The notes under the pieces are model-generated. The model was not told the origin of the DNA and searched no databases. It worked only from the letters and a program-made list of their open reading frames with translations. DNA of 64,000 bases. Source: Candidatus Coprovivens excrementavium (lineage in GTDB: Bacteria > Bacillota_I > Bacilli_A > RF39 > UBA660). Positions 42,896-51,873 of this stretch are shown here, one piece after another; within the stretch, counting starts at the first letter, position 1, and every line of letters starts with the position of its first letter. Where the stretch lies: assembly GCA_944363975.1 (NCBI GenBank), contig CALVVU010000001.1, positions 479,317 to 543,316 on the forward strand. The letters are read 5' to 3'. Both the position numbers and the translations under genes were made by a program.

Positions 42896-43402
42896 ATGGA
42901 AAAGAAGGTAAATAAGAGAAAAAGTTGGACTAAGAAAGTAAAAAGAAGTATTCTTCGATTGTTGAGGAACTTTGTTACTTGGATAAAAGGTTTATATAAT
43001 AATTTTATGAATCTACCTAAAAAGATTAGATTAATAATTGGTGTATGGGTTATTGTTATATTGTTAATAGTTATTGTTATTATAGCTGGTTCAGCTAACA
43101 ATAAATTTTTGAATAAGTATAAAGAATATGAGAAAACTGTTAATGAAGCTGCTTTAAATTATGTTAAGGAAAATAAGATTTATCCTTTAGAAGATAATAA
43201 ATTAATTCTAGATATTAATGCTTTAATAGATAATAATTATTTAAGTAGTAAAGATATTGATGATAAAACTTGTGGAGGGTTTGCTGTTATTTATGTAAAA
43301 GGTGATGTAACTGTTGAAAATGAAGCAAATGCCGAATTCAATATTAATACGTATTTAAATTGTGATAAATATACAACTGAAGGTTATAGTGATTATAAGT
43401 AA
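42896..43402 (+). CDS. Paralogue of the pilin-like protein with a different membrane anchor
   Basis: 168 residues. A very basic cytoplasmic N-terminus (MEKKVNKRKSWTKKVKRS) precedes one TM helix at about 44-64. The outer domain parallels the preceding protein: AALNYVKENKIYPL, a LIDNNYLSSKD segment, then KTCGGFAVIY and a LNCDKYTTEGY ending. It lacks a prepilin leader. AGGAGAG precedes ATG, eleven bases after the partner gene. Both are unknown in function. Confidence 0.7.
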   Translation: MEKKVNKRKSWTKKVKRSILRLLRNFVTWIKGLYNNFMNLPKKIRLIIGVWVIVILLIVIVIIAGSANNKFLNKYKEYEKTVNEAALNYVKENKIYPLEDNKLILDINALIDNNYLSSKDIDDKTCGGFAVIYVKGDVTVENEANAEFNINTYLNCDKYTTEGYSDYK

Positions 43403-43430
43403 TTAGTAGAATTTAATTACTTATTTTTTT
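43395..43430 (+). terminator. Terminator of the pilin-like pair
   Basis: ATAAGTAATT (43395-43404) pairs with AATTACTTAT (43415-43424), then T run. Confidence 0.8.
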
Positions 43431-43439
43431 AAATAATTA

Positions 43440-43468
43440 TTGACATTAAATTGGTTAAATGTTATATT
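43440..43468 (+). promoter_or_regulatory. Promoter of the str operon
   Basis: Perfect TTGACA, 17 bases, TATATT with a TGT extension. A leader of about 90 bases follows, with small hairpins (TTCTATC/GGTAGAG and ATACAC/GTGTAT) of unknown role. Confidence 0.8.
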
Positions 43469-43564
43469 AGTGATGCATTTTAAATTGTGGTTCTATCTAG
43501 GTAGAGCTTAATTTAATGGATTATTTGATACACCAGGATGTGTGTATATGAGAGGAGGACAAAT

Positions 43565-43984
43565 ATGACAACTATTAATCAATTAGTTAGAAAAAACAGA
43601 AAAGACAAAACTAAGAAAAGTAAAAGTCCTGTTTTAAATGTTGGTTTTAATAGTAAGGAAAGAAAATCAACTGTTCAAAACAGTCCACAAAAAAGAGGAG
43701 TTTGTACTAAAGTTGGTACTCGTACTCCAAAGAAACCTAACTCAGCTCTTCGTAAATATGCTCGTGTTAGATTATCTAACGGAAGAGAAGTTGATACTTA
43801 TATTCCAGGTGAAGGACATAATTTACAAGAACATAGTGTTGTTTTAGTACGTGGTGGTCGTGTTAAAGACTTGATCGGTGTTCGTTATCATATTATTCGT
43901 GGAACACTTGATACTCAAGGTGTTAATAACAGAAAACAAAGCCGTAGTAAATATGGTACTAAGAAACCAAAAGGTGGTAAATAA
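43565..43984 (+). CDS. rpsL: 30S ribosomal protein S12
   Basis: Decoding-centre protein. 139 residues from ATG 43565, after GAGGAGG. A longer in-frame GTG-type start is not needed. [12 protein letters not shown] opens the conserved region. [32 protein letters not shown] (the streptomycin-contact loop with wild-type Lys residues) and [18 protein letters not shown] follow. First gene of rpsL-rpsG-fusA-tuf. rpoC normally lies upstream but is absent here. Confidence 0.97.
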   Translation: MTTINQLVRKNRKDKTKKSKSPVLNVGFNSKERKSTVQNSPQKRGVCTKVGTRTPKKPNSALRKYARVRLSNGREVDTYIPGEGHNLQEHSVVLVRGGRVKDLIGVRYHIIRGTLDTQGVNNRKQSRSKYGTKKPKGGK

Positions 43985-44019
43985 GACTTTTTAAATAAAT
44001 AAAGGAAGGAGATATAATT

Positions 44020-44487
44020 ATGCGTAAGAGACGTGCAGTTAAAAGAGACGTATTACCAGATCCTATATATAATTCAAAAGTTGTTACTAAATTAATCAAT
44101 CAAATTATGAAAGATGGTAAAAAAGGTACTGCTGAAAGAATTTTATATGAAGCTTTTGATATGGTAAAAGAAAAAACTGGTAGTGAACCAATGGAAGTTT
44201 ATGAAAAAGCTTTAGAAAATATTAAACCTCTTTTAGAAGTTAAATCTAGAAGAGTTGGTGGATCTAATGTTCAAGTTCCTATTGAAGTTTCTGATGAAAG
44301 AAGTCAAGCTTTAGCATTACGTTGGTTAGTTAACTATGCTAAAACTAGAAACGGCAAAGGTATGGCTGTAAATTTAGCTAATGAGATAATTGATGCTGCA
44401 AATGGTGTTGGTGGAGCTGTTAAAAAACGTGAAGATACTCACAAAATGGCTGAAGCAAATAAAGCATTTGCTCATTATAGATGGTAG
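44020..44487 (+). CDS. rpsG: 30S ribosomal protein S7
   Basis: Organises the 3' domain of 16S rRNA and the E-site. 155 residues, standard. [52 protein letters not shown] and [19 protein letters not shown] are canonical. It lies 36 bases behind rpsL with AAGGAGA as binding site. Confidence 0.98.
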   Translation: MRKRRAVKRDVLPDPIYNSKVVTKLINQIMKDGKKGTAERILYEAFDMVKEKTGSEPMEVYEKALENIKPLLEVKSRRVGGSNVQVPIEVSDERSQALALRWLVNYAKTRNGKGMAVNLANEIIDAANGVGGAVKKREDTHKMAEANKAFAHYRW

Positions 44488-44499
44488 GAGTTTGATAAT

Positions 44500-46575
44500 A
44501 TGGCAAGAGATGTTTCAATAGATAAAATTCGTAATATTGGTATAATGGCTCATATTGATGCTGGTAAAACAACTTTTACAGAAAGAGTTTTATTTCATAC
44601 TGGTATTACTCATAAAATTGGTGAGACACATGATGGTGAATCACAAATGGACTGGATGGAGCAAGAAAAAGAACGTGGTATTACTATTACAAGTGCAGCA
44701 ACAACTGCTCATTGGAAAGGATATCGTTTAAATATTATTGATACTCCAGGACACGTGGACTTTACAATAGAAGTTCAAAGATCATTAAGAGTACTTGATG
44801 GATCTATATGTTTGTTAGATGGTAATGCTGGTGTAGAACCACAATCAGAAACAGTATGGCGTCAAGCTACTGAATATAAAGTACCAAGAATGATTTTTGT
44901 AAATAAAATGGATAAAATTGGTGCTGACTTTGAATTTAGTTTGGATACAATTGGAAAAAGATTAGGAGTTAATTATGCACCTATTCAATGGCCTATTGGA
45001 TCTGAATCAGAATTCGATGGTATTATCGATTTAGTTGCTCAAAAAGCTTATCATTTCGATAGAACTGATGAACATGAGAATTATACTGAAATCGAAATTC
45101 CAGATAATTTAAAGGATTTAGCTGCTACTAAGAGAACAGAATTGATAGAAAAAGCAGTTGAATTTGATGATGCATTAATGGAAAAATATTTAGAAGGACA
45201 AGAATTAACTGTTGAGGAAATTAAAAGTGCAATAAGAAAAGGTGTTCTTGCTGCTGAATTCTTCCCAGTAATGTGTGGTAGTGCATTGTCAAATACTGGT
45301 GTAAAATTAGCATTGGATGCAATTATTGATTACATGCCAGCTCCAACTGATGTAGAAGCTATTGAATGTACTGATAAAAATGGTAATTTGGTTAAACGTC
45401 ATCCAAGTGATAGTGAACCATTTACAGCAATGGCATTCAAAATTATGACTGATCCATTTGTTGGTAGATTAGCTTTCTTTAGAGTATATTCTGGACACTT
45501 AACTAGTGGTTCATATATTTATAATAGTACTAAAGGTCTTAAAGAAAGAGTTGGACGTATTTTACAAATGCATGCTAATCAAAGAAAAGAAATTTCTGAA
45601 GTTTATACTGGTGAAATTGCTGCTTTGGTTGGACTAAAAAATACTACAACAGCTGATACTTTATGTGATGAAAAGAATCCGGTTATAATGAATGGTATGG
45701 AATTCCCAGAACCAGTTATTGATGAAGCAATTGAACCTAAATCTAAAGCTGATCAAGATAAACTTGGTGTAGCATTACAAAAATTGGCTGAAGAAGATCC
45801 AACATTCAAATATAGAACTGATCCTGAAACTGGACAAACAGTTATAAGTGGTATGGGTGAGCTACACCTTGAAGTATTAGTAAGACGTATGAAAGATGAA
45901 TTCAATGTTGAAACTAATATTGGTAGACCACAAGTTGCTTATCGTGAAACATTAACACAAACAGGTGAATGTGAAGGTAAGTATATTAAACAATCTGGTG
46001 GACGTGGACAATATGGACATGTTTGGATTCGTTTTGAACCAAATAAGGATAAAGGTTATGAATTCGTAGATGCTATTGTTGGTGGAGTTGTTCCTCGTGA
46101 ATATATTCCTGTAACTGACAAAGGTTTACAAGAAGCTATGGCTGGGGGAATCTTAGCTGGTTATCCAATGGTTGATGTAAAAGCAACTTTATATGATGGT
46201 TCATATCATGATGTCGATTCATCAGAAATGGCTTTCAAAATTGCTGCTAGTATGGCTTTAAAAGAAGCATTAAATAAATGTAAACCTGTTCTTCTTGAAC
46301 CTATAATGAAAGTAGAAGTTGTGGTTCCTGAAGAATATATGGGAAATGTAATGGGAGACTTAACTAGTAGACGTGGACGTCCTCTAGGACAAGAATCTCG
46401 TGGAAATGCTCTTAAGATTGATGCAATGGTTCCATTATCTGAAATGTTTGGTTATGCGACAACTTTGCGTTCTAATTCACAAGGTCGTGGTAACTTTACA
46501 ATGACAATGGATCATTACGAAGAGGTTCCAAAATCTATCGCTGATGAGATTATAAAGAAAAACAGCGCTCAATAA
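44500..46575 (+). CDS. fusA: Elongation factor G
   Basis: The translocase GTPase. 691 residues, full length. G1 AHIDAGKTT is at 17-25, then [14 protein letters not shown] and NKMDK. Domain IV has [12 protein letters not shown] and [10 protein letters not shown], and domain [11 protein letters not shown]. It follows rpsG by twelve bases. A CTTGAAA/TTTCAAG hairpin lies between fusA and tuf without a T tract. Confidence 0.98.
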   Translation: MARDVSIDKIRNIGIMAHIDAGKTTFTERVLFHTGITHKIGETHDGESQMDWMEQEKERGITITSAATTAHWKGYRLNIIDTPGHVDFTIEVQRSLRVLDGSICLLDGNAGVEPQSETVWRQATEYKVPRMIFVNKMDKIGADFEFSLDTIGKRLGVNYAPIQWPIGSESEFDGIIDLVAQKAYHFDRTDEHENYTEIEIPDNLKDLAATKRTELIEKAVEFDDALMEKYLEGQELTVEEIKSAIRKGVLAAEFFPVMCGSALSNTGVKLALDAIIDYMPAPTDVEAIECTDKNGNLVKRHPSDSEPFTAMAFKIMTDPFVGRLAFFRVYSGHLTSGSYIYNSTKGLKERVGRILQMHANQRKEISEVYTGEIAALVGLKNTTTADTLCDEKNPVIMNGMEFPEPVIDEAIEPKSKADQDKLGVALQKLAEEDPTFKYRTDPETGQTVISGMGELHLEVLVRRMKDEFNVETNIGRPQVAYRETLTQTGECEGKYIKQSGGRGQYGHVWIRFEPNKDKGYEFVDAIVGGVVPREYIPVTDKGLQEAMAGGILAGYPMVDVKATLYDGSYHDVDSSEMAFKIAASMALKEALNKCKPVLLEPIMKVEVVVPEEYMGNVMGDLTSRRGRPLGQESRGNALKIDAMVPLSEMFGYATTLRSNSQGRGNFTMTMDHYEEVPKSIADEIIKKNSAQ

Positions 46576-46645
46576 AAATAATACTTGAAAATATTTCAAG
46601 CATTAGATAAAATAGGTATGTATATATAAAAGGAGGAAAAATATA

Positions 46646-47815
46646 ATGGCAAAAGAAAAATTTGACCGTTCAAAAGCACACGTTAATATTGGTACTATTG
46701 GACACGTTGACCATGGTAAAACAACATTAACTGCTGCTATCACAAAATATTTTGGTAAGTTTGTTGATTATGCTGATATTGACAAGGCTCCAGAAGAAAG
46801 AGAAAGAGGTATTACTATTAATACTGCACACGTTGAGTATGAGACTGAAACTCGTCACTATGCTCACGTTGACTGCCCAGGCCATGCTGATTACGTTAAA
46901 AACATGATTACTGGTGCTGCTCAAATGGATGGTGCTATTCTAGTAGTTTCTGCTACAGATGGACCAATGCCTCAAACTCGTGAACATATTCTACTTGCTA
47001 GACAAGTTGGTGTTCCAAAAATCGTTGTATTCATGAATAAGTGTGATCAAGTTGACGATCCTGAACTATTAGATTTAGTAGAAATGGAAATTCGTGAACT
47101 ATTAACTGAATATAACTATGATGGTGAAAATTGCCCAATTATTAAAGGATCTGCATTAAAAGCTCTAGAGGGTAATGAAAAAGATGTTCAAGCTATTAAA
47201 GATTTAATGGCTGCTGTAGATTCTTATATTGACGTTCCAGTACGTGATGTTGATAAACCATTCTTAATGAGTATTGAAGATGTATTTACTATTTCAGGAC
47301 GTGGAACTGTTGTTACAGGACGTGTTGAACGTGGTGAATTAAAACTTAACGACGAAGTTGAAATCGTTGGTTTAAGACCTACTCAAAAGACTGTTGTTAC
47401 TGGTATTGAAATGTTTAGAAAATCACTTGATTCTGCAATCGCTGGTGATAATGCTGGTGCATTACTACGTGGTATTTCTAGAGATCAAGTTGAACGTGGA
47501 CAAGTTTTAGCTAAACCTGGAACAGTTACTCCACATCATAAATTTAAAGGTTCTGTATATGTTCTAAGTAAAGAAGAAGGCGGACGTCATACTCCATTCT
47601 TCGCAAACTATAGACCACAATTCTATTTCAGAACTACTGATGTTACTGGTGTAATTACTTTACCAGAAGGTGTTGAAATGGTTATGCCAGGCGACAATGT
47701 AGATATGGAAGTTGAATTAATCGCTCCAGTTGCACTAGAAAATGGTACTAAATTCTCTATCCGTGAAGGTGGACGTACTGTTGGTGCTGGTGTTGTTACA
47801 GAAATCGTTGAATAA
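46646..47815 (+). CDS. tuf: Elongation factor Tu
   Basis: Delivers aminoacyl-tRNA to the ribosome. 389 residues. GHVDHGKTT is at 19-27, [31 protein letters not shown] and NKCDQVDD follow, with domain [15 protein letters not shown] and a C-terminal [22 protein letters not shown] precedes ATG. Codon choice is more C-rich than in neighbours, as expected for a very highly expressed gene. It ends with a strong terminator. Confidence 0.98.
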   Translation: MAKEKFDRSKAHVNIGTIGHVDHGKTTLTAAITKYFGKFVDYADIDKAPEERERGITINTAHVEYETETRHYAHVDCPGHADYVKNMITGAAQMDGAILVVSATDGPMPQTREHILLARQVGVPKIVVFMNKCDQVDDPELLDLVEMEIRELLTEYNYDGENCPIIKGSALKALEGNEKDVQAIKDLMAAVDSYIDVPVRDVDKPFLMSIEDVFTISGRGTVVTGRVERGELKLNDEVEIVGLRPTQKTVVTGIEMFRKSLDSAIAGDNAGALLRGISRDQVERGQVLAKPGTVTPHHKFKGSVYVLSKEEGGRHTPFFANYRPQFYFRTTDVTGVITLPEGVEMVMPGDNVDMEVELIAPVALENGTKFSIREGGRTVGAGVVTEIVE

Positions 47816-47830
47816 TTTATGTACAATTGA

Positions 47831-47860
47831 AAAAAGTGAAAGTAATTTCACTTTTTTTTA
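47831..47860 (+). terminator. Terminator of the str operon
   Basis: AAAAAGTGAAA (47831-47841) pairs with TTTCACTTTTT (47846-47856). Confidence 0.9.
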
Positions 47861-47871
47861 TGTCTTTTGTT

Positions 47872-47880
47872 TGCTATAAT
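47872..47880 (+). promoter_or_regulatory. Extended -10 promoter of the serine hydrolase gene
   Basis: TGCTATAAT 33 bases before ATG 47914. Confidence 0.65.
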
Positions 47881-47913
47881 GTTTTAGAAATATCTTATTA
47901 AGGAAGATGTTAT

Positions 47914-49548
47914 ATGGCAAAAAAACAGACAAGAAAATCATCTGTAGGAATAAAAGCTAGCGAATTATCTAGTGAAGAATTACTAGAGCAAATTATGAGT
48001 AAAAAACGAAATAAAAAACGTGCTAGTTCTAATAAATCAAGCAATAAAGATTCAAGTGTTGTAGTTGATAAGCCAAGTAAAAATGAAGTGAAAAAAACAA
48101 TTAAAAAAGAGCTTACTAACGATGAAATATATGAGCAAATAAAAGCAAAAAGAAATAAAAAGAAAACAAAGGAAGAATCTTTAACAAGTCAAAAAAAAGC
48201 TTCAGAAGAAAAAATTGAAACAAAAGAAGTTACTGAAAAATCTAAAATTAAACAACAAGAAGATTTGATTATTACTAGAGAAATTAGATTTGATGATGAG
48301 TTTGATTTAAATAATAAAAAAAATTTAAAGAAATTACGTGAAGCGATTGAAGAGTTTGATCGCTTGGAAAATTTAGAAGAACAAAAAGAGGAAGAACCCG
48401 GTCCAATTCAATTACCAAAGAAAAGAGAGGAAACGGTAAGTGAAAAGGAGAAGGTAACTACTCGTACTGAAAAGTATAAAGATAAAGATAATACTCAAGA
48501 TATAAAATTAGTAACAAGGCCTAAGCAAACTAGAAAAAGAAGAATAGATAAACGTAAATTATTAATTGGTATTTCGATAATTTTAGTTTTGATTTTGGTT
48601 TTCTCTCTTATTTTTTACTTTATAAATAGTTCTAATGATAATGGTCAGGATAATATATTTAATATTTCTGATGAAAAAGATAAAGAGTTACAACGACAGA
48701 AAGAATTATTAGAAAAATATAACTCTTGTTTGGATAGAGAATATAGTGAAGAAACGTTATCAGAGGATGTAAAAAGTAAAATGAATGAGTTAACGTCTTA
48801 TTTATCAGAAACGTATGAAGTTAGTGTAAAATATGAAGATTTGAGTAGTGGTTTTGTTTATACGTATAATTCAGATAAAGTATATTATGCAGCTAGTACA
48901 ATTAAATCTTTGGATGCATTATACATATATACTAAGGCTGCTCAAGGGGAGATTAGCCTTGATGAGACGATGGAATATACGGCTAAGTATAAATGGAGTT
49001 CAAGTAAAGAAATGAGCAAGTTAGAGTATGGAACGAAGGTAACTTTACGAGATTTGGTTAAATATGCTGTTGTTGTAAGTGATAATAGTGCTCATCAAAT
49101 GTTAGTAAGTTATATTGGTAGAAATAATCTTAAGGAATTTGGTCAAAGTTTAGGGGCTAAGAATACTTTAGTAGGTGCTGATAATTTTGGAAGTATTGAT
49201 GTAAATGATGCTATTATTTATATGAAAGCTGTTAATGATTTTATTAATAATAATGAAAGTTTAGGTGAAGAATTAAAATCATATTTTGTTCAGGCTGAAC
49301 AAAATGATTTAGAATTACCAGAGTATGGTATTGAAGCAGCGCATAAGTATGGCCAATATAGTTATTATTATCATGATATTGGTATTGTTTATGATGAGTC
49401 ACCTTATGTAGTGGCAATATTAACTTTAGAAGGTGGAAGTAATTTTGAGGAAAAAGTTAAGGACATAAATAAACATATTTATGAAATGCATAAATTCTAT
49501 AATGATAAGAAGAAAGAGTTATGTGATGTAGAAGTTTATGGCAATTAA
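47914..49548 (+). CDS. Membrane-anchored class A beta-lactamase-fold serine hydrolase
   Basis: 544 residues. About 210 Lys/Glu-rich cytoplasmic residues with IYEQIKAKRNKK-type repeats come first, then one TM helix (about 214-236), then an outer beta-lactamase/transpeptidase-like domain. S328-T-I-K331 is the SxxK nucleophile motif and S389-D-N the SDN motif. The third motif, usually KTG, seems to be HKYG near 478. Such proteins may hydrolyse beta-lactams or, more likely here, act on peptidoglycan. Activity is uncertain because of the altered third motif. Confidence 0.85.
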   Translation: MAKKQTRKSSVGIKASELSSEELLEQIMSKKRNKKRASSNKSSNKDSSVVVDKPSKNEVKKTIKKELTNDEIYEQIKAKRNKKKTKEESLTSQKKASEEKIETKEVTEKSKIKQQEDLIITREIRFDDEFDLNNKKNLKKLREAIEEFDRLENLEEQKEEEPGPIQLPKKREETVSEKEKVTTRTEKYKDKDNTQDIKLVTRPKQTRKRRIDKRKLLIGISIILVLILVFSLIFYFINSSNDNGQDNIFNISDEKDKELQRQKELLEKYNSCLDREYSEETLSEDVKSKMNELTSYLSETYEVSVKYEDLSSGFVYTYNSDKVYYAASTIKSLDALYIYTKAAQGEISLDETMEYTAKYKWSSSKEMSKLEYGTKVTLRDLVKYAVVVSDNSAHQMLVSYIGRNNLKEFGQSLGAKNTLVGADNFGSIDVNDAIIYMKAVNDFINNNESLGEELKSYFVQAEQNDLELPEYGIEAAHKYGQYSYYYHDIGIVYDESPYVVAILTLEGGSNFEEKVKDINKHIYEMHKFYNDKKKELCDVEVYGN

Positions 49549-49579
49549 AAAAGTATTAATGTTTAGTTAATACTTTTTT
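49547..49579. terminator. Bidirectional terminator between convergent genes
   Basis: Thirteen-base-pair stem AAAAAAGTATTAA (49547-49559) with TTAATACTTTTTT (49567-49579). The A and T arms serve either direction. Confidence 0.9.
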
Positions 49580-50810
49580 CTTTTCTTTTAAATTCTTTAG
49601 CTAATTGTCCGCTTTGATCTAGACTTTTATATAATCCATCGTTAATTATAAAATCGTACTCGCCGATATATTCGAAGGCTAGAGGGTTAAATCCTAATTT
49701 GAATTCATTTAAACCTTTATATGGATTTGAACCATTAAAATCACCTGTTATACCATTTAAATCTAAAAAATCATAGTCTTTTTTATAGTATTCTATTAAT
49801 TTAAAGTGTAAGAAATAATTAGGACAGAATCGTTTGAATTCTGGATTGTATCCACTTATTAAAATATAGATACGATTTTTGTATTTAATTGTAATGGCAC
49901 CGGCAATGTAATCAGTTTTATTAATTGCTAAATATTGAGTAGCAACTTTAATATTTTCACGATAAATGTTTAAAGCATTGTCAGAACTTAATTTTCTTTT
50001 TAAGTTAGCTTCATTTGGATTTTCCATTACTTTTTGAACTAATATATTATTATTTTCGACTTCTTCTTCGTATTTTTGACGTAAATTGATAAGGCATTTT
50101 TCAAAATCAATTTGAACTAAGAAGATATCAATACTATTATTTCGAGCGAAGGCATTATAGTAATTATAATAATGGTTAATAGGATGATTTACTTTATTTT
50201 TTATAAACTCGTATAAAATTGCAATATCATCACGTTCGCCTTTAATTAAAGATAAGCCGTTTCGTATACTTTTATTTATTTTGTTACGAGTGTTTTTACT
50301 TATTGTACGTAAGTTTGTGCTTTTTAGTATTTGAACAGCATTAAATTGAGGTATTTTTGTTTCAAAGTGTTTTTCACCTTCTAATTTACGAAAGTTTAGT
50401 GATTTTAGAGTACTATCGATTATTTGATTTTTATTATAAGTTATTCTTTTATTTTTGTAGTCCATAGTACCAATAGATATTTCAGGATTAATTTTGATAA
50501 AAGCAAAGTTCTTTTTGTAGTAATATTTTATTAGTGCTTGAGTAAATTCTTTTAAAAGATTTTGATTATAATAATCGATTAAAAAACCTTTAGGAGCATA
50601 TCCATAACGTGTAAACATTCCTATTTTTTTAGACAAGATTAGAGAAGCAGCATAAATGTTACCTTGATCGTCGACAAAACCTAATAAATCATATTCGTAA
50701 CCTTGTTCTGATGCTAATAGGGCATAGTTTGATGATTGGTGATAACTGCCTAGGGGATGGCTTTCAGCAAACTTATCAAATTCAAAAATTGACAGATTTT
50801 TAAGTTTCAT
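49563..50810 (-). CDS. FemAB/FemX-type peptidoglycan bridge peptidyltransferase
   Basis: 415 residues. Such enzymes add amino acids from aminoacyl-tRNA to the stem-peptide lysine of lipid II. Matching features are SHPLGSYHQSS near the N-terminus, TRYGYAPKGFLIDY, a helical coiled-coil insert (about 240-275, with LRQKYEEEVENNN), IAGAITIKYKNRIYILISGYN and the C-terminal YDFLDLNGITGDF and YKGLNEFKLGF. AAAGGTGAT precedes ATG on the minus strand. Which amino acid it adds is not visible. It supports a cross-linked wall. Confidence 0.92.
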   Translation of the reverse strand: MKLKNLSIFEFDKFAESHPLGSYHQSSNYALLASEQGYEYDLLGFVDDQGNIYAASLILSKKIGMFTRYGYAPKGFLIDYYNQNLLKEFTQALIKYYYKKNFAFIKINPEISIGTMDYKNKRITYNKNQIIDSTLKSLNFRKLEGEKHFETKIPQFNAVQILKSTNLRTISKNTRNKINKSIRNGLSLIKGERDDIAILYEFIKNKVNHPINHYYNYYNAFARNNSIDIFLVQIDFEKCLINLRQKYEEEVENNNILVQKVMENPNEANLKRKLSSDNALNIYRENIKVATQYLAINKTDYIAGAITIKYKNRIYILISGYNPEFKRFCPNYFLHFKLIEYYKKDYDFLDLNGITGDFNGSNPYKGLNEFKLGFNPLAFEYIGEYDFIINDGLYKSLDQSGQLAKEFKRKEKSIN

Positions 50811-50838
50811 ATAATCACCTTTCTACAAATAAGAGAGT

Positions 50839-50866
50839 ATTATATCATATATAAAAAATATTGCAA
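50839..50866 (-). promoter_or_regulatory. Promoter of the Fem gene
   Basis: On the minus strand: TTGCAA (50861-50866), 16 bases, TATAAT with a TGA extension (50839-50844). Confidence 0.65.
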
Positions 50867-50889
50867 TATATTTATTTATGTTTTAAAAT
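50861..50889 (+). promoter_or_regulatory. Promoter of the DUF308 gene, sharing its -35 with the divergent promoter
   Basis: The same self-complementary TTGCAA (50861-50866), 17 bases, TAAAAT (5 of 6), 20 bases before ATG 50910. Confidence 0.55.
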
Positions 50890-50909
50890 TATACTAGAGG
50901 TGAAGTCTT

Positions 50910-51479
50910 ATGAAGAAAGTTGTAGATAGATTTAGGAAGTTGATGCTTTGTTCTTTTTTAACATCTATACTTGATATAATAGTGGGAATATTGTTTATTT
51001 TGTATACTGATGTATCAACTAAGATATGTGTTGTTGTATTAGGAGCAGTTATTTTAGTACATGGTTTATTCTATATAATAAGATATATTTATGATGGCTT
51101 AGGAACTAAGTTTTTTGCTATTGATTTGATAGTTGGAGTTGCTGCTATTATATTAGGATTGTTTACGATATTTAGTCCTTTGAATGCATTGAAATTTATG
51201 GGTGTTTATTTTTGCGGTTGGCTTTTAGTAAGTGGTGTTGAAAAGTTGTATTATGGTTATAAATTTATGAAAGCTAATGAGGATATATATCCGTTGGTTA
51301 CTTTTATAGGTATTTTGACTGTTTTAATGGGTGTTTTAGTAAGCTTTAATCCATTTAAAAGCTTCATGTTAATTACTAGGTTAACAGGGCTATTTTTGAT
51401 AGCTAGTGGTTTATTTGATATTTTGTCTAGTATGTTATTTAGAAAACGTGCAAAAGTTATCTTACAAATTATTAAGTAA
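50910..51479 (+). CDS. DUF308/HdeD-like membrane protein
   Basis: 189 residues, six TM helices arranged as three hairpins (about 12-60, 68-115, 125-175). Each hairpin has a Gly-rich helix turn (GILFILYTD, GLFTIFSP, GVLVSFNP), the DUF308 hallmark. It is a paralogue of the protein at 3005 but lacks its charged tail. In E. coli HdeD helps acid resistance. The role in Firmicutes is unknown. AGAGGTGAAG precedes ATG. Confidence 0.85.
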   Translation: MKKVVDRFRKLMLCSFLTSILDIIVGILFILYTDVSTKICVVVLGAVILVHGLFYIIRYIYDGLGTKFFAIDLIVGVAAIILGLFTIFSPLNALKFMGVYFCGWLLVSGVEKLYYGYKFMKANEDIYPLVTFIGILTVLMGVLVSFNPFKSFMLITRLTGLFLIASGLFDILSSMLFRKRAKVILQIIK

Positions 51480-51481
51480 TT

Positions 51482-51504
51482 AGTCCGAATTTAGGACTTT
51501 TTTT
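51482..51504 (+). terminator. Terminator
   Basis: Short stem AGTCC (51482-51486) with GGACT (51494-51498), followed by seven T. Confidence 0.6.
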
Positions 51505-51558
51505 CTTGATTTATAGAAATATATATGATAAATTATTAAACAGAACGGAAGTGATTTT

Positions 51559-51774
51559 ATGGAAATTGCTCTTTTAGTTGTATCAATCTTATTGATTGCG
51601 ATTGTTTTGTTACAAAGTAGTAAAGCAAGTGATGCTAGTCAGATTATTTCTGGTGGAAATGATGCGTTATTTCAAAATCAAAAAGAACGTGGTGTGGAAT
51701 TATTTATTACAAGATTGACGATTGTTTTAGGAGTTGCATTTTTTGTCATTTCATTTATCTTGTTTATTGGGTAA
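51559..51774 (+). CDS. secG: Preprotein translocase subunit SecG
   Basis: 71 residues with two TM helices. The conserved loop LLQSSKASDASQIISGG, then ALFQNQKERG and ITRLTIVLGVAFF, identifies SecG. It lies before rnr and smpB, the conserved Firmicutes order. GGAAGTGAT precedes ATG. Confidence 0.93.
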   Translation: MEIALLVVSILLIAIVLLQSSKASDASQIISGGNDALFQNQKERGVELFITRLTIVLGVAFFVISFILFIG

Positions 51775-51794
51775 TTTAATTACTCTTTTTTTTT
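51769..51794 (+). terminator. Small terminator after secG
   Basis: GGGTAA (51769-51774) pairs with TTACTC (51780-51785, one G-U pair), then a nine-T tract. Confidence 0.6.
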
Positions 51795-51818
51795 GCACTA
51801 TTAATTTTATTTAAGATG

Positions 51819-51827
51819 TGGTATATT
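51819..51827 (+). promoter_or_regulatory. Extended -10 promoter of rnr-smpB
   Basis: TGGTATATT (5 of 6 with TG extension) 46 bases before ATG 51874. Confidence 0.5.
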
Positions 51828-51873
51828 TGATAGTAGGTAATTATGATAAAAAGAGGAAAAAGGGTGACTTTTA

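Noticed and set aside
43638..43847. Plus-strand frame overlapping rpsL
   Set aside because: An out-of-frame reading inside the S12 gene. The in-frame S12 protein is conserved along its length.
46584..46600. Hairpin CTTGAAA-ATA-TTTCAAG between fusA and tuf
   Set aside because: No T tract follows, so it is not an intrinsic terminator. It may be an mRNA processing or stability element, but the sequence gives no more support.
46727..46924. Minus-strand open frame inside tuf
   Set aside because: It is the reverse reading of a fully conserved EF-Tu gene, with no binding site or promoter of its own. The same applies to other antisense frames at 3297 (plus strand, inside the minus-strand DUF308 gene), 6124, 8985, 14478, 25466, 35494, 35639, 37829, 42868, 47623 and 53507.
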